Shown: positions 1-3,948 of the stretch, in pieces
How the letters are laid out: the number at the start of each line of letters is the position of its first letter
Numbering within the stretch: the first letter of the stretch is position 1
Assembly: GCA_001604265.1 (NCBI GenBank)
Contig: LVBC01000199.1
Span: 1 to 5,515, forward strand
Reading direction: 5' to 3'
Length of the DNA: 5,515 bases
From: Spirochaetales bacterium Spiro_01
GTDB lineage: Bacteria; Spirochaetota; Spirochaetia; Sphaerochaetales; Sphaerochaetaceae
Notes under the pieces: generated by a model
What the model was told of the DNA's origin: nothing
The model's input: only the letters and a program-made list of their open reading frames with translations
Databases searched by the model: none
Translations under genes and position numbers: made by a program

Positions 1-80
1 GTCGCAAGAGAAAGAAGCATAAGATTGCAACTCATAAGAGGAAGAAAAGACTTAGAGCTAATAGACATAAGCATAAGTAA
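1..80 (+). CDS. bS22/AURKAIP1-COX24-type small basic ribosomal protein, 3' part only
   Basis: Only the end of this gene is in the window. The reading frame (first full codon at 3, stop TAA at 78-80) gives about 25 residues, nearly all Arg, Lys and His, with the core HKIATHKRKKRLRANRHKHK. This pattern (K/R-rich, spaced His, ending in RxxRHKxK) matches the tiny proteins annotated as AURKAIP1/COX24-domain or bS22-like, which are about 30-40 residues long and bind the small ribosomal subunit in some bacteria. The function comes from family resemblance, not from a catalytic motif. A hairpin terminator follows 31 bases after the stop. The start codon and promoter lie upstream of the window. It could also be another short basic ribosomal protein such as a THX type, but the His-rich spacing favours the COX24 type. 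Confidence 0.72.
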   Translation, partial: RKRKKHKIATHKRKKRLRANRHKHK

Positions 81-111
81 GTTTCTAATGCATTGATCTG
101 CTTGAAATCTG

Positions 112-139
112 CAGGAGTCCTAGAGGCTCCTGTTTTGTT
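112..139 (+). terminator. Rho-independent terminator of the small basic protein gene
   Basis: CAGGAG at 112-117 pairs with CTCCTG at 127-132. CC (119-120) pairs with GG (125-126) above a one-base bulge (T118), leaving the four-base loop TAGA. The run TTTTGTT (133-139) follows directly. The stem also contains the last codons and the stop (complement of 120-122) of the convergent hydrolase gene. On the minus strand the hairpin is not followed by a T run, so it mainly serves the plus strand. Confidence 0.75.
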
Positions 140-758
140 CTATATTCAGCATTTCAAGATTCCTCTCTGTCATCTCATCGAGAGAGGAGAACGAGATTCC
201 CAGTCGCATCCTCGCTTCTTCATAAACTCTTTCGAGAGTCATTTCCTGTTCAGGCGAGACCTTCATGTCCGTTTCGAGAACGAAGGGAAGGTGAAGAAGT
301 CTGTCGATGTCCCTCGTCCTGAAGGAGCGGGGTCCTAACGAGATGACTCCTCCGAGCGCCACGAACTGCCTTGCACTCTCATAGGAGCCTGTATAGCCGT
401 GGATGAGAAAGTGTGGAAGCCTCTTCTGCCTTCGAAGCAGAGAGAGCATCTCGTCCATCCTCCTCACTAAATGGAGCACGAAGGGCCTTTCATCCTGGCA
501 TAGATAGTCGAGAAGGTTCTCGAGAAATTGAATGTCGGCAGCCTTCACATATCTTCTGTCAAGCCCGATCTCTCCGCAGAGTGCCTTTCTGTCCCTTTCA
601 AGACTCTCTATTATCCTGCTGCTCTCATCCCTCTCTGGAAAGAGAAGGCCATAGCCTCTGTGCGGATAGGCTGATAGATAGGGGTACTCTTCGAGACTGG
701 AGGTACAGACAAGTGCACTGGATGTGTATTCTCCGATATGGCAATGAGCATCGAACAT
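120..758 (-). CDS. TatD-family metal-dependent hydrolase (compact form)
   Basis: This 212-residue cytoplasmic protein has the ligand set of TatD/YcfH-type amidohydrolase-fold enzymes: HxH at the N-terminus (His5, His7 in DAHCHIG), Glu63 in GEIGLD, His96 in VLHLV, His120 in IHGYTGS, and Asp164 in LETD. The C-terminal stretch around 187-206 (GISFSSLDEMTERNLEML) resembles the usual family ending. TatD proteins bind two divalent metals and act as nucleases or phosphoesterases on DNA ends; the substrate here is unknown. Typical members have about 250-265 residues. This one is shorter mainly between HxH and GEIGLD (about 55 residues rather than about 85), and AYPHRG near 30-34 may replace the usual GxHPH. 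The start is firm because HxH must sit at the very N-terminus. No Shine-Dalgarno sequence precedes it. A small hairpin (GGTGT/GCACC) abuts the start codon instead. It is transcribed divergently from the EAL gene and convergently with the small basic protein gene. Confidence 0.9.
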   Translation of the reverse strand: MFDAHCHIGEYTSSALVCTSSLEEYPYLSAYPHRGYGLLFPERDESSRIIESLERDRKALCGEIGLDRRYVKAADIQFLENLLDYLCQDERPFVLHLVRRMDEMLSLLRRQKRLPHFLIHGYTGSYESARQFVALGGVISLGPRSFRTRDIDRLLHLPFVLETDMKVSPEQEMTLERVYEEARMRLGISFSSLDEMTERNLEMLNIEQNRSL

Positions 759-766
759 GGTGCAAT

Positions 767-793
767 TTTACACCAAATTGTACTTTTTATACT
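767..793 (+). promoter_or_regulatory. Candidate promoter of the EAL-protein operon
   Basis: TATACT (788-793) is one base from the consensus -10 hexamer, and TTTACA (767-772) is one base from the consensus -35 hexamer. The spacer is only 15 bases, shorter than the preferred 16-18, so the pairing is uncertain. On the opposite strand TATAAA (complement of 786-791) could be the -10 of the divergent hydrolase gene, but no good -35 accompanies it. The two -10 candidates overlap. Confidence 0.3.
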
Positions 794-799
794 GTACAA
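778..799. promoter_or_regulatory. Inverted repeat over the divergent -10 elements (possible operator)
   Basis: TTGTAC (778-783) and GTACAA (794-799) are perfect 6-base inverted arms separated by 10 bases that include both divergent -10 candidates. A dimeric repressor bound here would cover both promoters. The binding protein is unknown and nothing in the window encodes an obvious regulator. A repeat this short can arise by chance in AT-rich promoter DNA. Confidence 0.28.
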
Positions 800-829
800 A
801 CCCCTTCATTGAAGTCAAAATTGAAAAAA

Positions 830-2788
830 ATGCTCATATATCATCTTATTCCTGAAGCAATAGCACTGTTGCTATACTTCATTACGACCATATATGTACT
901 TGGAGAGAAGGAGATACTCAGGAGGAGCGACCAGAAAAGGTTCTTCCGTGTCTCTCTGCTGACTTCGCTTTCCATAATCGAGAACTTCTTTGCCAGCTTT
1001 CTGGTAATGGGTGTCCTCATATTCCCCGTACCTGTCAACTATGCAATGCAGACCATATACTTCATCCTGATATTCCTGCTGGAGACAGCAATGTTCGACC
1101 TCATCATGGGAACAGTCAGGATGTACACACCGAACCAGAGAAGGCTGGATGTGGAGAAGGTCGTGGCAAGAGTCATTGCAGTCGTTGGAATACTCTTCAT
1201 ACTGATAAATCTGAGGACCGGCTGGATCTTCTCCATAAGGGGACCAAACCAGAACTATGTCAGGGGCGTTCTGAATCCTATCTCTGCCGTCCTCGGCTCC
1301 CTGATGATAATAATGGCAGTCTCGTGCTTCCTCTTTGAGAGGGCATACCTGCCACCTCAGTTCATGAGGATCACTGGCTACATGCCGTTCTTCGCGATAT
1401 TGCTGATGGTCTATCAGCTGATATTCAAGAACATGCAGATGACCGGCATGATAAGCTTCGTCGTCACCTTCTTCTGGCTTCTGAACATCTCGTCCGATAC
1501 GATGCTGACCGACAACCTCACAGGGCTCGGCAACAGGAAGCTCATGATGTCCTCTCTGAGCTACTTCTACGATCGCCACACAGAGCTGGGTCTCTATGTC
1601 ATCAACATAAGCAACCTCACGAAGCTCAGTGCTGACCTCGGTATGAGGACCTACGACAACCTGCTTGTCGATATTTCCACAAAGCTCACGACCTTCTCCG
1701 GAATGAAGCAGGTCTTCAGGATGGTAGGCAAGGATATCTTCGTCATAATAGGGCCTGCTCCGAGCGATGGCTCCTGCAACAGCTTCTGCGGAAGGCTGAT
1801 CGACCTCTTCTCCGACCTCTGGCACATCGATGGCTCCGATATCGGCTTCAAGACCGAGATCACCTTGATTCCTTGCCCTGTTGTCGCTGCGGATATAGAT
1901 GAAGTGAACTTCATCCTCAACTACATCATGAGCATGAACGTCGCCAAGATGTCCGAATCGAAGAATGTCAACTTCACAATCTGCGACCTGAAGATGAAGG
2001 AGAGGATAAACCGAAAGGAGTACGTGCTCCAGTTGCTGAACGAATCTTTGGACAATGGAAAGATGCGCTTCAACTTCCAGCCGATCTACAGGTCAAATGG
2101 CGAGTACTACGGTTATGCGGAGTGCCTTGCCAGACTCTGGGATCCGAAGCTCGGAAAGTATATCCCGCCATCGGAGTTCATCCCGATTGCAGAGAAGGAG
2201 GGCCTCATTGGCGCAATCGGCCGCGCAGGTCTCGAATACTCCTGCAAGATAATCCGCAACGCAATAAAGAGCGGGGTCACTCCTCCGACCATCTCCGTAA
2301 ACTTCTCGGCACGCCAGTTCTACAGCAAGAATGTGGTCGCTGTCGTGCTTGATGTGCTCCAGCAGTATGAAGTCCCGGCCCAGTACATCAAGATCGAGAT
2401 CACTGAAAGCTACCTCATCGAGAACTATGATGTCGTCAAGAGGGCGATGGTACAGCTTGTAGAGAGCGGAGTCGGCTTCTATCTGGACGACTTCGGTTCA
2501 GGCTATGCCTCGATCTCCAAGTACGTCAATCTGCCATTCGAGTGCATCAAATTCGACCACTCGATGCTGATGTCCGCAAGGCCGAACAACAAGACCGATA
2601 TCTTCCTCAGGGCGATCGTCCCGTGCTTCAAGGACCTGGGCTTCAGGATCATCTTCGAGGGTGTTGAGAAGTCCGACAGCCTGAGCTATGTCAACAGCTT
2701 CGGCAACGTCTTCGTACAGGGCTACTACTTCTCTGTGCCTCTGAAGAGTGCGGACTTCTGCTCCCTCATCGGAATAGGTGAAATCTAA
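830..2788 (+). CDS. Membrane-bound degenerate-GGDEF/EAL protein, likely c-di-GMP phosphodiesterase
   Basis: The 652-residue product has about seven hydrophobic helices in residues 1-222 (roughly 5-24, 41-66, 72-97, 111-128, 148-169, 182-199, 205-221). A GGDEF-fold domain follows (about 225-385), then an EAL domain (about 395-645). GGDEF begins with the typical DNLTGLGNR (228-236), but the signature loop reads VGKDI (299-303) and the metal-binding Asp region reads VINIS (257-261), so cyclase activity is improbable. In the EAL domain the signature is ECL (431-433), but the expected metal and catalytic residues are present: Glu431, Asn491, Glu523, Asp553-Asp554 in LDDFGSG, Lys574, Glu610 in FEGVE, Gln630 in QGYYF. 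It should therefore hydrolyse c-di-GMP to pGpG on the cytoplasmic face, with the membrane part as sensor. ATG 830 was chosen because codons further upstream overlap the hydrolase gene on the other strand and encode no recognisable domain; TTG at 821 or 809 is possible. There is no clear Shine-Dalgarno sequence. ATA isoleucine codons are common in the membrane half and rarer in the EAL half. Confidence 0.92.
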   Translation: MLIYHLIPEAIALLLYFITTIYVLGEKEILRRSDQKRFFRVSLLTSLSIIENFFASFLVMGVLIFPVPVNYAMQTIYFILIFLLETAMFDLIMGTVRMYTPNQRRLDVEKVVARVIAVVGILFILINLRTGWIFSIRGPNQNYVRGVLNPISAVLGSLMIIMAVSCFLFERAYLPPQFMRITGYMPFFAILLMVYQLIFKNMQMTGMISFVVTFFWLLNISSDTMLTDNLTGLGNRKLMMSSLSYFYDRHTELGLYVINISNLTKLSADLGMRTYDNLLVDISTKLTTFSGMKQVFRMVGKDIFVIIGPAPSDGSCNSFCGRLIDLFSDLWHIDGSDIGFKTEITLIPCPVVAADIDEVNFILNYIMSMNVAKMSESKNVNFTICDLKMKERINRKEYVLQLLNESLDNGKMRFNFQPIYRSNGEYYGYAECLARLWDPKLGKYIPPSEFIPIAEKEGLIGAIGRAGLEYSCKIIRNAIKSGVTPPTISVNFSARQFYSKNVVAVVLDVLQQYEVPAQYIKIEITESYLIENYDVVKRAMVQLVESGVGFYLDDFGSGYASISKYVNLPFECIKFDHSMLMSARPNNKTDIFLRAIVPCFKDLGFRIIFEGVEKSDSLSYVNSFGNVFVQGYYFSVPLKSADFCSLIGIGEI

Positions 2789-2805
2789 AGGAGAGAATTA
2801 CATAT

Positions 2806-3087
2806 ATGGACAAGTTGTTTATCGTTATAGTCGTCTACCTGGCCGTCATGAACTTCATCGGCTTCTACAGCATGTTCTCCGACAAGAACAAGGCGAAGAA
2901 GGGCAAGTGGAGGACGAAGGAGAGCACACTGTTCCTCTTTGCGATCCTCGGTGGCAGCCTTGGAAGCAACCTCGGAATGAGAGTATTCAGGCACAAGACC
3001 GATCACTGGTACTTCAAGTACGGAATGCCGATCATCCTGATTCTTCAGATACTTCTCGCCTTTGCTATCATATACTGCGTCCGCTAG
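2806..3087 (+). CDS. DUF1294 family small membrane protein
   Basis: This 93-residue protein has hydrophobic helices at about 3-22, 41-58 and 73-91, separated by basic segments. It carries the hallmarks of DUF1294: N16-x-x-G-F near the end of helix 1, DKxKAKKGKWR (26-36), LGGSLGSNLGM (48-58), and FRHKT (61-65). It is full length for the family. The molecular function of DUF1294 is not established; some relatives are fused to cold-shock domains. AAAGGAG (2787-2793) overlaps the stop codon of the EAL gene and lies 12 bases before the ATG, a long but usable spacing. The 17-base gap indicates co-transcription with the EAL gene, so a role next to that membrane phosphodiesterase is possible but unproven. 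The final codons form the left arm of a probable terminator. Confidence 0.88.
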   Translation: MDKLFIVIVVYLAVMNFIGFYSMFSDKNKAKKGKWRTKESTLFLFAILGGSLGSNLGMRVFRHKTDHWYFKYGMPIILILQILLAFAIIYCVR

Positions 3088-3102
3088 CAGTTTTTCATTT
3101 TT
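3074..3102 (+). terminator. Probable terminator starting inside the DUF1294 gene
   Basis: ACTGC (3074-3078) pairs with GCAGT (3087-3091) around an 8-base loop that contains most of the last codons. It is followed by TTTTCATTTTT. The stem has only five pairs, so strength is moderate. It would end the EAL-DUF1294 operon and separate it from the next gene. Confidence 0.45.
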
Positions 3103-3147
3103 GGATGTAGAACAATTCAATCAAAGGCGATAGAATTCTCATCAGTC

Positions 3148-3156
3148 TATTATAAA
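3148..3156 (+). promoter_or_regulatory. Candidate -10 region for the four-helix membrane protein gene
   Basis: TATTATAAA contains two overlapping near-consensus -10 hexamers, TATTAT (3148-3153) and TATAAA (3151-3156), each matching five of six bases. No convincing -35 lies at the right distance. A promoter is expected here because a probable terminator lies just upstream. Transcription would begin close to the AAGGAG at 3164-3169, giving a very short leader. Confidence 0.3.
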
Positions 3157-3176
3157 CAAGTTTAAGGAGTCATAAA

Positions 3177-3581
3177 ATGGCAAAATCATCCAAGATGAAT
3201 GCTGGTGTCATCATGGCAGTAGCAATTGGTCTGCTCTTCGTCTGCATCGGTGTCGAGGGCATCTGCGGTTCCGGTTCCAACGGCCTTTACAAGGCAATCG
3301 ACGTCGAGGCTCTCAACATCATCCTCGGCATCCTGCTCGTTATCTCGGGCGCTGCCCTGATTATCCCATGCTTCTCTGCAGGTCTTCCTGACAAGTTCGT
3401 CAGAATCGCAATGATCTTCGTTACAGTCGTATGGGTCCTCGTCATCGTCTTCTCCGACTTCGTCTACGGCCTCAGAGGCGTAAGTGGTGTAGAGTGGTTC
3501 AGCTGGCTCGAGCACCTGATCTTCCACCTTCTGACCCTCCTCGGAATCCTCACTGTAACAGCACCTGCTCTCAGCAAGTAG
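3177..3581 (+). CDS. Four-helix integral membrane protein of unknown function
   Basis: I do not recognise a family. The 134-residue product is almost entirely hydrophobic, with four predicted helices at about 9-28, 45-66, 73-95 and 107-129. A short basic N-terminus (MAKSSKMNAG) precedes them and the C-terminus is a short SK tail. The loops are small: GSGSNGLYKAIDVE between helices 1 and 2, GLPDKF between 2 and 3, and GLRGVSGVEWFSW between 3 and 4. Acidic or polar residues sit in or beside helices (Glu27, Asp94, Glu112, His113, His117). Three cysteines (23, 30, 65) lie in the first half. No catalytic motif or signal-peptidase site is evident. The start is secure: AAGGAG (3164-3169) lies 7 bases before the ATG. 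Codon use is strongly biased towards ATC, CTC and GTC, which together with the strong ribosome-binding site and terminator suggests good expression. It appears monocistronic. Confidence 0.85.
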   Translation: MAKSSKMNAGVIMAVAIGLLFVCIGVEGICGSGSNGLYKAIDVEALNIILGILLVISGAALIIPCFSAGLPDKFVRIAMIFVTVVWVLVIVFSDFVYGLRGVSGVEWFSWLEHLIFHLLTLLGILTVTAPALSK

Positions 3582-3604
3582 TTCTGCTTCTAAAGCATTC
3601 CATG

Positions 3605-3636
3605 CCTCCCTTCCTGCCAGGATGGGAGGTTTTCTA
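3605..3636 (+). terminator. Strong Rho-independent terminator
   Basis: CCTCCC (3605-3610) pairs with GGGAGG (3624-3629). After a single T-T mismatch, TCCT (3612-3615) pairs with AGGA (3619-3622) above the three-base loop GCC. TTTTCTA follows at once. It ends the transcript of the four-helix membrane protein and isolates the riboswitch leader downstream. Confidence 0.88.
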
Positions 3637-3736
3637 TTCTCCAGGTTATTGTTCAAACTGGAAATATGTGTGGATTTTCATCCCTATATCCTGAAAATAT
3701 ATTGAATTGCAGGGTGCATTGGTTGTACCTTTCGAC

Positions 3737-3742
3737 CATAAT
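3737..3742 (+). promoter_or_regulatory. Candidate -10 element for the riboswitch leader
   Basis: CATAAT matches the consensus -10 in five of six bases and would place the transcript start near 3749, directly before the riboswitch structures. No good -35 hexamer is found at 16-18 bases; the position at 17 bases reads GTGCAT. Between the terminator and this point (3637-3736) I see only AT-rich sequence with no gene. Confidence 0.28.
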
Positions 3743-3754
3743 CTGTTTATCACA

Positions 3755-3788
3755 CGCTAGACGAAGGCTTCAGAACGAAAAGGACTGC
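3755..3788 (+). promoter_or_regulatory. Degenerate 5' glycine-aptamer remnant (ghost aptamer)
   Basis: ACGAAGG (3761-3767) recalls the conserved CCGAAGG of glycine aptamers. TTCAG followed by AACG and AAAAGGAC (3769-3785) recalls the conserved 3' end CUCUCAGGcAAAAGGAC. The intervening helices of a full aptamer are missing. Single-aptamer glycine riboswitches are known to be flanked by a short ghost aptamer that makes tertiary contacts with the intact one; this position and sequence fit that idea. The resemblance is by eye only. Confidence 0.38.
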
Positions 3789-3796
3789 TGCTGGAT

Positions 3797-3884
3797 AGCA
3801 CTCCGGAGAATCCCAGACTTGGGTACCGAAGGGGCAAGGGAGACATCCGTCTCCTCAATCTCTCAGGTAAAAGGAAGGAGAATG
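3797..3884 (+). promoter_or_regulatory. Glycine riboswitch aptamer
   Basis: The hallmark segments appear in the right order: GGAGAA (3805-3810), ACCGAAGGGGCAA (3825-3837), and ATCTCTCAGGTAAAAGGA (3858-3875). Helix P1 is CTCC (3801-3804) with GGAG (3877-3880). GAGA near 3806-3809 pairs with the TCTC tract of 3859-3864. CCC (3812-3814) pairs with GGG (3821-3823). GGAGAC (3839-3844) forms a perfect six-pair hairpin with GTCTCC (3849-3854) around ATCC. The gene behind it is a sodium:alanine/glycine symporter, a known target class of this riboswitch (for example in Streptococcus pyogenes). Only one complete aptamer is present, so this is the singlet arrangement. In RNA it binds glycine and controls the downstream gene. 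Confidence 0.9.
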
Positions 3885-3942
3885 GATATATCACCTGTGG
3901 TATTTCCTTCTGGAGAAGACGTGATGGATCTCTTTTGGAGGA
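3873..3942 (+). promoter_or_regulatory. Riboswitch expression platform with two competing hairpins
   Basis: The tract TCCTTC (3905-3910) can pair with GAAGGA (3874-3879), which includes most of the P1 3' strand. This stem can extend to nine pairs (3873-3881 with 3903-3911, two of them G-U), with an inner hairpin at 3889-3902. The same tract can instead pair with the Shine-Dalgarno GGAGGA (3937-3942, one G-U), extended by GGAGA (3912-3916) with TCTCT (3929-3933, one G-U). The two folds exclude each other. When glycine holds P1, the first fold is blocked and the second hides the ribosome-binding site, giving a translational OFF switch. The pairings are read from sequence; the direction of control is inferred. 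No hairpin with a proper T run is present, so termination is unlikely. Confidence 0.55.
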
Positions 3943-3948
3943 TGGGCC

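Noticed and set aside
413..829. Plus-strand N-terminal extension of the EAL protein by 139 residues
   Set aside because: It lies opposite the well-supported hydrolase gene and spans the divergent promoter region. It shows no domain, and the first membrane helix begins right after ATG 830.
872..1825. 317-residue minus-strand open frame opposite the EAL gene
   Set aside because: Acidic and His/Tyr-rich antisense shadow with no domain; the plus strand carries clear GGDEF/EAL and membrane features.
3912..3936. Transcription terminator in the riboswitch leader (GGAGA/TCTCT followed by TTT)
   Set aside because: The stem has only five pairs including one G-U, with a 12-base loop, and the T run is three or four bases that merge into the Shine-Dalgarno. 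It fits better as part of the anti-Shine-Dalgarno hairpin.
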